Source: Hyphomicrobium sp. (GTDB lineage Bacteria; Pseudomonadota; Alphaproteobacteria; Rhizobiales; Hyphomicrobiaceae). Taken from it: DNA of 64,000 nucleotides. Positions 40,741-49,036 of this stretch are shown here, piece by piece. The notes beneath the pieces are model-generated. The model was given only the letters and a program-made list of their open reading frames with translations. It was not told the origin of the DNA and ran no database searches. The translations under genes were made by a program, and so were the position numbers. How positions within the stretch are numbered: the first letter of the stretch is position 1; each line of letters begins with the position of its first letter. The DNA is taken from NCBI GenBank assembly GCA_022844105.1, contig JALHMJ010000007.1, positions 99,435 to 163,434 on the forward strand, given 5' to 3'.

Positions 40741-40950
40741 ATGGAAAGAGAACCAGTTAGTTCATCAAACCTCGCATCCGTAGGATACAATCCTGATAAC
40801 GAGACTCTTGAGGTGGAATTCAGGAACGGCACTATTTATGAGTACTATAATGTTCCTCAGTTCATGCACGAGAGGTTGATGCAAGCGGCGTCGGTTGGGA
40901 CGTTTTTTAACGCAGAACTCAAAAACAACTATGCTTGCTCGAAGATTTGA
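40741..40950 (+). CDS. KTSC-domain small protein, third gene of the SIR2-HerA operon
   Basis: This 69-residue single-domain protein reads VSSSNLASVGYNPDNETLEV, FRNGTIYEYYNVP and ASVGTFFNAELKNNYACSKI, the KTSC pattern. KTSC domains were named after a lysyl-tRNA-synthetase-associated C-terminal segment and also occur as free-standing small proteins. Their function is poorly known. It starts 12 bp after HerA with AGGAAAG upstream and shares the low-GC composition, so it is likely co-expressed with the defence pair. A role as effector, regulator or inhibitor is speculation. Confidence 0.8.
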   Translation: MEREPVSSSNLASVGYNPDNETLEVEFRNGTIYEYYNVPQFMHERLMQAASVGTFFNAELKNNYACSKI

Positions 40951-41174
40951 CATCAGGGGCGCCGTCAAGCGGCGTACGCTAAATTCGTGGGTAGACGCTT
41001 CGCGTCAAATGTACTGCCCGCCATTCTGCCCCATTGCGATAGCCCAACTGCCTTTCGGCATGCCCACATGACCCAAAAAACCCGTTAGCAGACGTCATCA
41101 ACGGAGAGCAATGCGCCGACGATCACGTGGCGTTTAATGACAGCATCTGAATAAACGCACTTTTCAAAAACCCC
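40951..41174. other. spacer between the defence operon and tRNA-Ala
   Basis: Two short hairpins, CGCCG-TCAAG-CGGCG (40960-40974) and GACGC-TTC-GCGTC (40994-41006), may end the defence transcript. No integrase, gene or tRNA-derived direct repeat was seen. Confidence 0.4.
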
Positions 41175-41250
41175 TGGTGGAGCCGAGGGGAATCGAACCC
41201 CTGACCTCTGCAGTGCGATTGCAGCGCTCTCCCATCTGAGCTACGGCCCC
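41175..41250 (-). tRNA. tRNA-Ala(CGC)
   Basis: The minus strand gives a 76-base tRNA including CCA: acceptor GGGGCCG/CGGCTCC, D-arm GCTCAGATGGGAGAGC, anticodon stem CTGCA/TGCAG with loop ATCGCAC (anticodon CGC), and T-arm GGGTTCGATTCCC. Its 3' end faces the SIR2-HerA block. Confidence 0.96.
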
Positions 41251-41434
41251 GATCCCTGGGTGGCGGCATTTAGAAATGCGCCTTCGCCCTTGTCAAGAAA
41301 CGGGGGACGAACGGCGGATTTGTCGGCTGCAACGTCGCAAAGCGCCCGCGCCCGGCTTGCTCCACCCCGGTCCTGGGGCTACATCACAACAGCGACGCAC
41401 CCTGACCACACCGCGCCGACAGCCGCGAGGACCC

Positions 41435-41725
41435 ATGATTGAACTGATTTATTTCATCAACTACGTGATCAACCTCTACAGCTACGTCGTCTTCGCGGCC
41501 GTGATCATGAGTTTCCTGCTCGCGTTCAACGTCATCAACCCGCGCAATCAGATCGTGCAGACGATCTGGACGACGCTGACCGCGCTGACCGAACCGCTGT
41601 TGGGTCCGATCCGCCGCGCGCTGCCCGACTTCGGGGCCATTGATCTGTCGCCAGTCGTCCTTCTGCTCGGTCTCTACTTTATTCAAAGCGTCGTGCTGAC
41701 CAACCTTGCCCGCGCGGTCGCCTAG
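41435..41725 (+). CDS. yggT: YggT family membrane protein
   Basis: The 96-residue integral membrane protein has two hydrophobic segments (about 8-32 and 70-92) and the family motif around NQIVQTIWTTLTALTEPLLG then IRRALPDFGAIDLSPVVLLL. YggT-like proteins are linked to cell division, osmotic shock and membrane organisation, without a defined reaction. ATG 41435 follows GCGAGG; the frame upstream lacks the family pattern. It is followed 42 bp on by the yggU gene, a standard pairing. Confidence 0.9.
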   Translation: MIELIYFINYVINLYSYVVFAAVIMSFLLAFNVINPRNQIVQTIWTTLTALTEPLLGPIRRALPDFGAIDLSPVVLLLGLYFIQSVVLTNLARAVA

Positions 41726-41767
41726 AGCCCATGAGCACGGGCGTTTGACGGCACACGGGGACGGGCA

Positions 41768-42094
41768 ATGTCAGACCCTGATCTTCCCTGGCGGACCGGA
41801 ATCGGGTGCGTCATCGTGCGCGTGCGCGTCGTTCCGAAATCGTCCAAAGATGGAATGGACGGGGTCGAGCCGACCGCCGAGGGCCCGGCTTTCAAAGTCA
41901 GGGTCCGGGCGGTGCCGGCGGACGGGGAAGCCAACGAGGCGGTCGAGCGTCAGCTTGCCGACTGGCTGGATGTTCCCAAAAGCCGCGTCTCGGTGGCTTC
42001 CGGCCACCGGTCTCGTGTGAAATCCCTAAAAGTCATCGGTGATGCGCCGAGCCTCGTGAACCGGCTCGCGGCCCGCCGTTCTGAAATGCCCTGA
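41768..42094 (+). CDS. yggU: DUF167/YggU family protein
   Basis: The 108-residue product carries RVRVVPKSSKDG, FKVRVRAVPADGEANEAVER and RVSVASGHRSRVKSLKV, diagnostic of DUF167. The biochemical role is unknown. Genes of this family are usually beside yggT, as here, and often precede folD in alphaproteobacteria. Confidence 0.92.
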   Translation: MSDPDLPWRTGIGCVIVRVRVVPKSSKDGMDGVEPTAEGPAFKVRVRAVPADGEANEAVERQLADWLDVPKSRVSVASGHRSRVKSLKVIGDAPSLVNRLAARRSEMP

Positions 42095-42148
42095 ACAAAA
42101 GTCGTCTTGGTCCCAATAATCCAAGCCCATAAACGAGGAGGAAGTGCA

Positions 42149-43021
42149 ATGAACCCGCGAGTGATCGATGGCAAGGCCGTCGCAGCCGAAGTCCGTGCCG
42201 GTGTGGCGCGCGACGTCCAGGCGCTGAAGGCCGGCCACGGGCTGACGCCCGGCCTGGCGGTGGTCCTCGTCGGGGAGGATCCGGCCAGCAAGGTCTACGT
42301 CAAGAACAAGGGCGAGCAGACCAAGGAAGCGGGCATGAATTCGTGGGAGCATCGTCTCCCGGCCGACACGAGCGAAGCTGACATTTTGGCGATCGTCGAA
42401 AAGCTCAACAACGACCCCGCCGTCAACGGCATCCTGGTGCAGCTGCCGCTGCCCAAGCACGTCAACGCCGAACGGGTGCTCAACACGATTGACCCCAACA
42501 AGGACGTCGATGGCTTCCATCCCGTCAACGTCGGCCGCCTCTGGGTCGGGGAGCGCACGCTCGTTCCCTGCACGCCGACGGGCTCGGTCATTCTGGCCAA
42601 AACGGTGCAGCCGAACCTGTCCGGTATGAACGCGGTGGTGATTGGCCGCTCCAACATCGTCGGCAAGCCGGTGTCGGCGCTGCTGCTGCGCGAGAATTGC
42701 ACCGTCACGATCGCCCATTCGCGCACCCGCGATATCGAAGGCGTCGTCCGCGGGGCAGACCTGCTCATCGCGGCCGTCGGGATCCCGAATATGGTCAAGG
42801 GCAATTGGTTAAAGCCGGGCGCCATCGTCATCGATGTCGGCATCAACCGCGTTCCCTCCGAGAACGGCAAAACCAAGCTCGTCGGCGACTGCGACTACGA
42901 CGACTGCTGCCGCACCGCCGGCGCCATCACCCCCGTCCCCGGCGGGGTTGGCCCGATGACGATTGCTTGCTTGCTGCAAAACACAGTTGAAGCAACCAAG
43001 ATCCAGCACGCGATCAAGTAA
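42149..43021 (+). CDS. folD: methylenetetrahydrofolate dehydrogenase/cyclohydrolase
   Basis: FolD interconverts 5,10-methylene-, methenyl- and 10-formyl-tetrahydrofolate in the cytoplasm, supplying one-carbon units. The 290-residue protein has [15 protein letters not shown] (catalytic Lys region), [16 protein letters not shown], the NADP loop [11 protein letters not shown] and [16 protein letters not shown], in normal order. ATG 42149 follows GAGGAGGAAG. It is followed by a terminator. Confidence 0.97.
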   Translation: MNPRVIDGKAVAAEVRAGVARDVQALKAGHGLTPGLAVVLVGEDPASKVYVKNKGEQTKEAGMNSWEHRLPADTSEADILAIVEKLNNDPAVNGILVQLPLPKHVNAERVLNTIDPNKDVDGFHPVNVGRLWVGERTLVPCTPTGSVILAKTVQPNLSGMNAVVIGRSNIVGKPVSALLLRENCTVTIAHSRTRDIEGVVRGADLLIAAVGIPNMVKGNWLKPGAIVIDVGINRVPSENGKTKLVGDCDYDDCCRTAGAITPVPGGVGPMTIACLLQNTVEATKIQHAIK

Positions 43022-43049
43022 TCGACGATGCGGGAGTTCCCGTGACGTG

Positions 43050-43075
43050 AAGGGCGCTCGCGAGGGCGCCCTTTT
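43050..43075 (+). terminator. Rho-independent terminator of folD
   Basis: AAGGGCGC and GCGCCCTT pair around a TCGCGAGG loop and lead into TTTTG, about 28 bp after the folD stop. Confidence 0.82.
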
Positions 43076-43198
43076 GTTCGCAATCGACGACAAAGGCGAG
43101 GGCTGGCTAAAAAACGTTTCGGCCGAACCGGCCCTGAGCTAGTGTCCCCTGGCGCCCGTCGCTGCCAGCCGACATGATTGATCTGACGAGAAAAAACA

Positions 43199-43768
43199 TT
43201 GAAACCCCTCGGACTATGGACACTGCCGAATGCGATCACATGGTATCGCGTCGTCGCGGCCGTCCCCATCATCCTCCTGCTCGTCAACGGCTCGAACCCG
43301 GCACTTTGGGCAGCCCTCGGCCTGATGATCGTGGCCGAAGTCTCCGACGGGATCGATGGCTGGGTGGCGCGCCGGTATGGTCAGGTGTCGGCGGTCGGAA
43401 AAATCCTCGACCCCATGGCGGACAGCCTCTACCGGGTCTCCGTTTTTACCGCCTTTGCAGCCAACCGCTGGATGCCGGTCTGGATGTTCCTGATCATGCT
43501 CTGGCGCGATGTGAGCGTGTCCTATCTTCGAGTCCTGGCCGAACAGAAAATCGGAACTCTGGCCGCCCGCCAGAGCGGCAAATTGAAAGCCGTGGCACAG
43601 GGGTTGGCACAGATCCTGGTTGTCGCTGTTTATGCCTTGTGGGGCAGCGCGCCGCCGGCGGACATGCAGCGGTTGCTGTGGGCGGCACTTCTCCTTGCCA
43701 CCCTCGTCACACTCTGGTCCCTTGTTGATTATGCTCTGGCCGTGTACCGCGGCCTGAAGTCCAAGTAA
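43199..43768 (+). CDS. CDP-alcohol phosphatidyltransferase family protein (first)
   Basis: These inner-membrane enzymes transfer a phosphoalcohol from or onto CDP-diacylglycerol. The 189-residue product has the full active-site pattern D-x2-DG-x2-AR-x8-G-x3-D-x3-D (Asp50, Asp53, Arg58, Gly67, Asp71, Asp75) and about six helices. The head group cannot be told from sequence; PgsA-like and inositol-type relatives share the motif. The start is uncertain: TTG 43199 fits the frame, and no ATG lies nearby in frame. A paralogue follows 161 bp on, then a HAD phosphatase. Confidence 0.82.
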   Translation: MKPLGLWTLPNAITWYRVVAAVPIILLLVNGSNPALWAALGLMIVAEVSDGIDGWVARRYGQVSAVGKILDPMADSLYRVSVFTAFAANRWMPVWMFLIMLWRDVSVSYLRVLAEQKIGTLAARQSGKLKAVAQGLAQILVVAVYALWGSAPPADMQRLLWAALLLATLVTLWSLVDYALAVYRGLKSK

Positions 43769-43929
43769 ATCGACATATCGAGCCTACCTCGTTGATAACG
43801 TTGGTGTGGCGCCAAGTGGCGATGTGTGCTGACTTCACAGGTGCAAAGCCACGCTGGACTGTGGCAAGACAAGACCTGAACCGGCCTTTCGTTAAGTGAC
43901 TTCATGTGTCGATGCCGAACGGAATTATC

Positions 43930-44529
43930 ATGACCACATCGAACGGGCCGCGTGTGGAGCGAAGCGCATCGACAGCCTTCGTGACCATTCCCAATCTCCT
44001 GAGCCTGTTGCGCGGGGTTCTTGGCCCCGTCGTGCTGACCCTGATCCTGACTGAGACGCCCTGGGCGCTTTGGGTAGCGCTGGCGCTGATGATCGTTGCC
44101 GAGGCCACGGACTACATTGATGGCGAGATTGCCCGCCGCTACGATCAGGAAAGCGAAATCGGACGCCTCGTCGATCCGGTGTGCGACAGCGTCTATCACC
44201 TCTCGGTTTTCCTTGGCTTCCTCGCCATGGGCTGGATGGCCGCCTGGATGCTTTTTGTCATCTACGCTCGCGATTTGATGGTGCCGTACCTGCGCGCCTT
44301 TGCCCGCCAATCCGGCCATGACCTGAAGGTGCTGACTTCGGGCAAGGTAAAAACAGCCGTGCACGCCGCAACACAGCTCGGGATTATTGCCATTGCTCTC
44401 GGCCTGTTCGGCAGCGGCGTGCACATTGGCGGCCCGGCACCGACGTTTCTGCTGCTCACCGCCGTCGCAGCGTCGATTTACTCATTGGCTGACTACGTCG
44501 CCGAGGTGGCCCGCCTTGTCCGCTCCTGA
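43930..44529 (+). CDS. CDP-alcohol phosphatidyltransferase family protein (second)
   Basis: The product of about 199 residues has FVTIPNLLSLLRGVLGPVVL as a PgsA-like first helix and the complete motif Asp61, Asp64-Gly65, Ala68-Arg69, Gly78, Asp82, Asp86. It resembles its neighbour in size and helix layout but differs in detail, so the duplication is old. ATG 43930 is chosen (CGGAA upstream); GTG 43906 and ATG 43912 are alternatives. The HAD gene starts 36 bp later. Confidence 0.82.
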   Translation: MTTSNGPRVERSASTAFVTIPNLLSLLRGVLGPVVLTLILTETPWALWVALALMIVAEATDYIDGEIARRYDQESEIGRLVDPVCDSVYHLSVFLGFLAMGWMAAWMLFVIYARDLMVPYLRAFARQSGHDLKVLTSGKVKTAVHAATQLGIIAIALGLFGSGVHIGGPAPTFLLLTAVAASIYSLADYVAEVARLVRS

Positions 44530-44565
44530 TCGCACCGCAGTCATTGATGCAACGCGTGCAACTCC

Positions 44566-45351
44566 ATGCAGTCTTTGAGCGCGGCACCACAGAATGTCTT
44601 CGCCTCAGTCGAATTCATCCTGACCGACCTCGACGATACGGTCACGTTCGAAGGTCGCCTTCCGGCGGCCAGTTATGCCGCGCTCGAAGATCTGGAAGCG
44701 GCCGGCAAACACGTTGTAATCGTCACGGGCCGCCCAGCGGGATGGTGCGATCTCATTGCGCGCTTCTTCCCGGTATCTGCCGTCGTCGGCGAGAACGGCG
44801 CCTTCTACTTCCGCTACGACCGCATCACGCGCACGATGCATCGGGTCTTCCAGCGCAACGATGCAGAAAGACAAGCAGATCGCCTCCGACTCGATGCGAC
44901 AACCGCTGCCATCGTCATGCGATATCCCCAGGTTCGACTTTCCGCGGATCAAGGCTATCGCATCAGCGATGTCGCAATTGATTTTTGCGAAGACGTCCCC
45001 CGGCTCGACGACGCAGTGATCGCGGACGTCGTCGCCATGTTTGAAGCGGCCGGCGCCACCGCTAAGGTGTCGTCGATCCACGTCAATGCCTGGATCGGCG
45101 ACTTTAGCAAACTCGAAATGTCCCTTCGACTATTGAGCGATGTTTTCGATATCAGTCCCGATGATGCTCTCACAAAAGTTCTCTATATCGGCGACAGCCC
45201 CAACGACCAACCGATGTTCACTTATTTTCGTCACACCGTCGGCGTTGCCAATATCGCCCCGTTTGTGCCCCAAATCCAATCACTACCGGCCTGGATAACG
45301 CGTGAACCCGGCGGCTTTGGCTTTGCAGAAGTGACGGCAAAGTTCCTGTAA
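44566..45351 (+). CDS. HAD-superfamily (type IIB, Cof-like) phosphatase
   Basis: The 261-residue product has motif I DLDDT (21-25), motif II VTGRPAGW, a large cap domain (about 85-190) and motif IV IGDSPNDQPMF. This is the type IIB cap seen in sucrose-phosphate, mannosyl-phosphoglycerate and Cof-type sugar phosphatases. Its place after two CDP-alcohol phosphatidyltransferases suggests it may dephosphorylate a head-group precursor or a phosphatidyl-alcohol phosphate; that is inference. Confidence 0.85.
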   Translation: MQSLSAAPQNVFASVEFILTDLDDTVTFEGRLPAASYAALEDLEAAGKHVVIVTGRPAGWCDLIARFFPVSAVVGENGAFYFRYDRITRTMHRVFQRNDAERQADRLRLDATTAAIVMRYPQVRLSADQGYRISDVAIDFCEDVPRLDDAVIADVVAMFEAAGATAKVSSIHVNAWIGDFSKLEMSLRLLSDVFDISPDDALTKVLYIGDSPNDQPMFTYFRHTVGVANIAPFVPQIQSLPAWITREPGGFGFAEVTAKFL

Positions 45352-45509
45352 ATCTGATTTTCATCAGAACGAAGAGCTTCTAGACCCACTTGATTGAACG
45401 CAAATTGCTTTCCGCCCGCATTTTAATCGAGTAACGTGAGTGTTGGAAGTTCTTGACACGAGCGCCGCCCGTGCGCAGGCTCAATAAACGCATAAAAAAC
45501 GGACGTTGC

Positions 45510-45525
45510 CGGCTCAATTGAGCCG
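45510..45525. promoter_or_regulatory. perfect 16-bp palindrome upstream of the Fnr-type gene
   Basis: CGGCTCAATTGAGCCG lies 67 bp before the regulator's ATG. It is a candidate operator, but not a standard Fnr box. A weak Fnr-like half-match (TTGAT-N4-CGCAA, 45390-45403) lies about 120 bp further upstream. Confidence 0.4.
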
Positions 45526-45591
45526 CACACCCTGAGCTTCACGCCACGCCTCGTCTGCGCAAAGATTTTCACACCCGACACAGAGGTCGTC

Positions 45592-46314
45592 ATGGGAGAG
45601 CATTTGCTTCGCTGTGAAAGCTGTTCCGTACGTCACCGTGCGATCTGTGGCGCCCTCGAACACAACGAGATCGAGCGCCTGAACGCCATAGCCCATCACA
45701 AGCTTTTGCCACCAGGGCAGACTATTCTGCACGACAATTCTGAGATGAGCTATTTCGCCAATATCGTCTCTGGCGTCGTCAAGCTGACCAAAACGCTGGC
45801 CGACGGGCGGCAACAAATCGTCGGTCTGCAATTTGCTTCCGATTTTCTCGGCCGCCCCTTCCGATCGCATAGTCCCTATCACGCGGAGACCGTTACCGAC
45901 GTTCACCTGTGCACCTATGACAAGGGTCAGTTTGAGCGGTTGGTTAAGGATATTAACGGCTTCGAACACCGGCTTTTTGAAAATACGCTCGACGAACTCG
46001 ACAGCGCCCGCGAGTGGATGCTGCTACTGGGTCGCAAGAGTGCCGGCGAGAAGGTGGCAAATTTCCTTCTCATGGTTGCCCACCGCATGGAGTCCATTGG
46101 CTGCCAAGCGTCCGATGATCCGCAGCGCCCACGCTTCAACCTCCCCTTGTCTCGCGCGGAGATCGCCGATTTCCTCGGGCTCACGATCGAAACGGTGAGC
46201 CGCCAGATATCCCGGCTCAAGGTCGACAAAATCATTGCCCTTGAAGGCAACCGCACCATTTCGATCCTCGACATGCGTCGCCTGACCGCCGCCATGGAAC
46301 AGGATCGCGACTGA
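45592..46314 (+). CDS. fnrN: FnrN-type oxygen-sensing Crp/Fnr transcription regulator
   Basis: The 240-residue regulator has a cyclic-nucleotide-binding-like sensor domain and a C-terminal helix-turn-helix (LSRAEIADFLGLTIETVSRQ), with the E-VSR recognition helix that reads TTGAT-N4-ATCAA. Cys8, Cys11, Cys19 and internal Cys107 are placed as in Fnr/FnrN, so it should hold an oxygen-labile [4Fe-4S] cluster. It would control microaerobic respiration genes. ATG 45592 follows AGAGG. It converges with the E1-like gene, with almost no gap. Confidence 0.9.
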   Translation: MGEHLLRCESCSVRHRAICGALEHNEIERLNAIAHHKLLPPGQTILHDNSEMSYFANIVSGVVKLTKTLADGRQQIVGLQFASDFLGRPFRSHSPYHAETVTDVHLCTYDKGQFERLVKDINGFEHRLFENTLDELDSAREWMLLLGRKSAGEKVANFLLMVAHRMESIGCQASDDPQRPRFNLPLSRAEIADFLGLTIETVSRQISRLKVDKIIALEGNRTISILDMRRLTAAMEQDRD

Positions 46315-46316
46315 GG

Positions 46317-47183
46317 TCACGCCGGCGGACACGTCGCGACTTCAGCAGCATTGGCGTGGATAGAAAGATCCGTGATGGTCGGCGATCGGCCCGATAAGGC
46401 GTTGTCGGGGTCCCATTGAAGGGCGATTTTTTCAAATCGCGTTTCCCTGGCATCATAAATGAGCAGATGTCCTGCCAGCGTTTCTCCCACGCCGGCAATC
46501 TCTTTTAAAATCTCCACCGCCTGCAACGTGCCCATGACGCCGACCACGGCCCCCAGAACTCCCACCTCCGCACAATTGGCCACCGTTCCCGGCGCCGGCG
46601 CTTCGGGAAAAATGCACCGGTAGCTGGGAAATGGCGAACCATCGGCTTGCACCGCATACGGCTTTAGCACGGTCAAATAGCCGTCGAACGGGCCGACGGC
46701 CGCAAAAACAAGAATTTTTTTGGCAAAGTAGCACGCGTCCGACACCAAATAGCGTGTCGCAAAATTATCTGACCCATCCGCAACGATGTCATAGCGTTGC
46801 ACGACGTCGAGTGCGTTTTCAGCCGTCAAACGCTCGGCGTGCATAACGACCCGCACATGCGGATTGAGCCGCGCAATGGCATCGCGTGCGCTCTCTACTT
46901 TCAGTCGCCCAACGGTGGCCGTGTCGTGAACGATCTGCCGCTGCAGGTTATCGAGCGAAACGCGATCGTCGTCGATAATCCCAATGGTTCCCACGCCTGC
47001 CGCGGCCAAATAATAGAGCAGCGGTGAACCAAGCCCGCCCGCACCCACGATCAGGACACGTGCGGACTTAATCAGCTGTTGGCCTTGCCCGCCGATCTCC
47101 TTGAGAACGAGATGTCTCTTGTATCGCTGGATCTCTTCCGCTGAGAGCATGGCGTCCGGTTTCAAGGTTGCACTGACCGTCAT
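46317..47183 (-). CDS. moeB: MoeB/ThiF/HesA family E1-like adenylyltransferase
   Basis: It activates the C-terminus of small sulfur-carrier proteins (MoaD or ThiS) by adenylation. The 288-residue product has IQRYKRHLVLKEIGGQGQ, the nucleotide loop GAGGLGSP (47-54), DNLQRQIVHD, DGSDNFATRYLVSDAC and a Cys in VANCAEVGVLG. The two CxxC zinc pairs of classical MoeB are not intact: the first reads SYRC and the second NALSG where CPLCG is expected. ATG 47183 is a reasonable start; ATG 47150 is possible. No moaD or thiS is adjacent. Confidence 0.85.
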   Translation of the reverse strand: MTVSATLKPDAMLSAEEIQRYKRHLVLKEIGGQGQQLIKSARVLIVGAGGLGSPLLYYLAAAGVGTIGIIDDDRVSLDNLQRQIVHDTATVGRLKVESARDAIARLNPHVRVVMHAERLTAENALDVVQRYDIVADGSDNFATRYLVSDACYFAKKILVFAAVGPFDGYLTVLKPYAVQADGSPFPSYRCIFPEAPAPGTVANCAEVGVLGAVVGVMGTLQAVEILKEIAGVGETLAGHLLIYDARETRFEKIALQWDPDNALSGRSPTITDLSIHANAAEVATCPPA

Positions 47184-47474
47184 GGCGTTGCTACTTCGCA
47201 CACGCAGCATCTTCGTTGTGCAGCATGCCATGACGGATCGCGCGAATATAGCTACCCTTCCATTCGGGGGCTTACTTGCGTCACATGCTATACCCAGTCA
47301 GTCGGTCAGCTTGGACCTCGCATTGAGCCTTGCAGGTTAGACGGGATAAACCGCATTCACTTCGCCGGCACACGGCGGGCCAGTATTTGAATCCGGTCAT
47401 TGAACAAAGAAACCACTTTGGTGGACACGGGCGCTTTGCCAGTTCGCGAGAGCTCAAATTAAATGGGGAAAGCA
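47184..47474. promoter_or_regulatory. divergent promoter region of the E1-like and permease genes
   Basis: This 291-bp gap holds no supported gene. No specific operator is recognised. Confidence 0.3.
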
Positions 47475-48965
47475 ATGAAGGAATCAACACAAGGCGTCAC
47501 GTACGAACGAGTGGACGACGCCTACTTCGCAGCGCGGGGATTGAAACGACATGCCGGCGTATGGTCGCTCTGGGCGCTCGGCGTCGGCGCCGTGATCTCC
47601 GGACACTTTTCGGGTTGGAACCTGGGGCTGGCGCAAGGTGGATGGGGCGGTATGGCGCTCGCGACCGTCGTCATTGCCGTAATGTACCTCGGCCTTACTT
47701 TTTCGCTGGCCGAAATGAGCCCCGCGATGCCCCATACCGGTGGCGCCTATTCGTTTGCCCGCACCGCGTTCGGTCCCTGGGGCGGCTTCCTGACAGGTCT
47801 TGCCGAAAACGTTGAATACGTCATCACGCCCGCCGTCATCGTGTTTTTCATCGGCAGCTACATGGCGGCAATTCTCGGCGCACCGACGGAGATGCAGCCT
47901 CTATTCTGGGTCGGCGGCTACATCATTTTTGTTCTCTTGAATTACATCGGTGTCGAACTGTCGTTCCGCTTCTCGCTGATCATCACGCTGCTTGCCCTCG
48001 CATGTCTTGCGGTGTTCTACGTCAGCGCCATCGGCCACATCGACTTCAACCGCTGGGCGCTGAACATCGCCCCCGACGGAACGGAACTCCCCAATGGCGG
48101 CGGTGAACTGATGCCCATGGGTTGGTACGGCGTTCTCGCCGCGCTGCCGTTCGCCGTCTGGCTCTTTCTCGCCATCGAACAGCTTCCGCTCGCCGCTGAA
48201 GAATCTGTCGATCCCAAGCGCGATATGCCCAAAGGAATCATCCTCGGCATCTTCACGCTCATCGTGTCGGCAGCTCTTGTCGTGTTCCTCAACCCATCAG
48301 TAGCAGGCGTCGGATCGCATAAACTTGGCTCATCCGGCGAGCCGCTGCTCGACGGTTTCCGCGCCATTTTCGGCTCGGAACTGGCCAACATCCTCGCCCT
48401 GGTCGCCGTGACGGGTCTCGTCGCCAGTTTCCACACGATTATCTACGCCTACGGTCGGCAGATTTACTCCCTGTCGCGCGCCGGCTACTTCCCGCGCTTT
48501 CTCTCTCTGACGCACGGCACACGCAAAACACCGCACGTCGCACTGATTGCCGGGGCGCTCGTCGGGCTCGGCGTCATGCTCGCTGTGTGGTATTCGGTCG
48601 GCGCTGACCAAGGCGCAAAGGTGATCGGCGGAACATTGCTGAACATGGCCGTCTTCGGCGCCATGTTTTCATACGTGATGCAGGGCCTGACATACATTCA
48701 GCTGCGTCGCAAATTCGCCGACATGCCGCGACCCTACCGCAGCCCGTTGGGCAACATCGGTGCTGCCCTGACAGTGATCATCGCACTCATTACCATCTAC
48801 ATGCAGCTGCAGGACCCGGTTTACATTCAGGGTATCTTGTTCGTCGCGGCTTGGTTCGCTGTCGGCATCATCTACTTCGCGCTGATTGGCCGGCATAAAC
48901 TCATCCTCTCGCCCGAGGAAGAATTCGCGCTCACAAGGGGTGAGTCCTCGTACAAATCGCACTGA
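47475..48965 (+). CDS. eat: ethanolamine-type APC superfamily permease
   Basis: The product of about 496 residues is a 12-helix amino acid/polyamine/organocation transporter. VDDAYFAARGLKRHAGVWSL, GVGAVISGHFSGWN, EMSPAMPHTGGAYSFAR and EQLPLAAEESVDPKRDMPKG are the marks of the ethanolamine permease branch. It would import ethanolamine with protons across the inner membrane. No eutBC genes are in the window, so substrate choice rests on family similarity. ATG 47475 follows GGGGAAA and matches homologue starts; ATG 47463 is also possible. Confidence 0.85.
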   Translation: MKESTQGVTYERVDDAYFAARGLKRHAGVWSLWALGVGAVISGHFSGWNLGLAQGGWGGMALATVVIAVMYLGLTFSLAEMSPAMPHTGGAYSFARTAFGPWGGFLTGLAENVEYVITPAVIVFFIGSYMAAILGAPTEMQPLFWVGGYIIFVLLNYIGVELSFRFSLIITLLALACLAVFYVSAIGHIDFNRWALNIAPDGTELPNGGGELMPMGWYGVLAALPFAVWLFLAIEQLPLAAEESVDPKRDMPKGIILGIFTLIVSAALVVFLNPSVAGVGSHKLGSSGEPLLDGFRAIFGSELANILALVAVTGLVASFHTIIYAYGRQIYSLSRAGYFPRFLSLTHGTRKTPHVALIAGALVGLGVMLAVWYSVGADQGAKVIGGTLLNMAVFGAMFSYVMQGLTYIQLRRKFADMPRPYRSPLGNIGAALTVIIALITIYMQLQDPVYIQGILFVAAWFAVGIIYFALIGRHKLILSPEEEFALTRGESSYKSH

Positions 48966-48984
48966 CCAAACTTAAAGCGATAGA

Positions 48985-49019
48985 GAGGGCGCCGGTATCT
49001 TCCGGCGCCCTCTTCTTTT
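48985..49019. terminator. terminator between permease and cysK (convergent)
   Basis: GAGGGCGCCGG (48985-48995) and CCGGCGCCCTC (49002-49012) form a perfect 11-bp stem with a TATCTT loop, followed by TTCTTTT on the plus strand. It serves the permease and may also stop cysK transcripts. Confidence 0.92.
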
Positions 49020-49036
49020 GGGTGGGCGCGCTCGCG

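Noticed and set aside
40951..41174. A fourth small gene after the KTSC protein
   Set aside because: No frame with a ribosome site and reasonable length; only two short hairpins are seen.
37392..41250. tRNA-Ala 3' end as an attachment site for the SIR2-HerA block
   Set aside because: No second copy of the tRNA end was found on the left side and there is no integrase gene.
43174..43728. An ATG-started frame overlapping the first CDP-alcohol transferase
   Set aside because: It is in another frame; the overlapping frame carries the complete active-site motif and hydrophobic helices, so this one is a shadow despite its better start codon.
45390..45403. Fnr box TTGAT-N4-CGCAA upstream of the FnrN gene
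   Set aside because: The right half has two mismatches to ATCAA and the site is about 190 bp from the start, so autoregulation is not supported.
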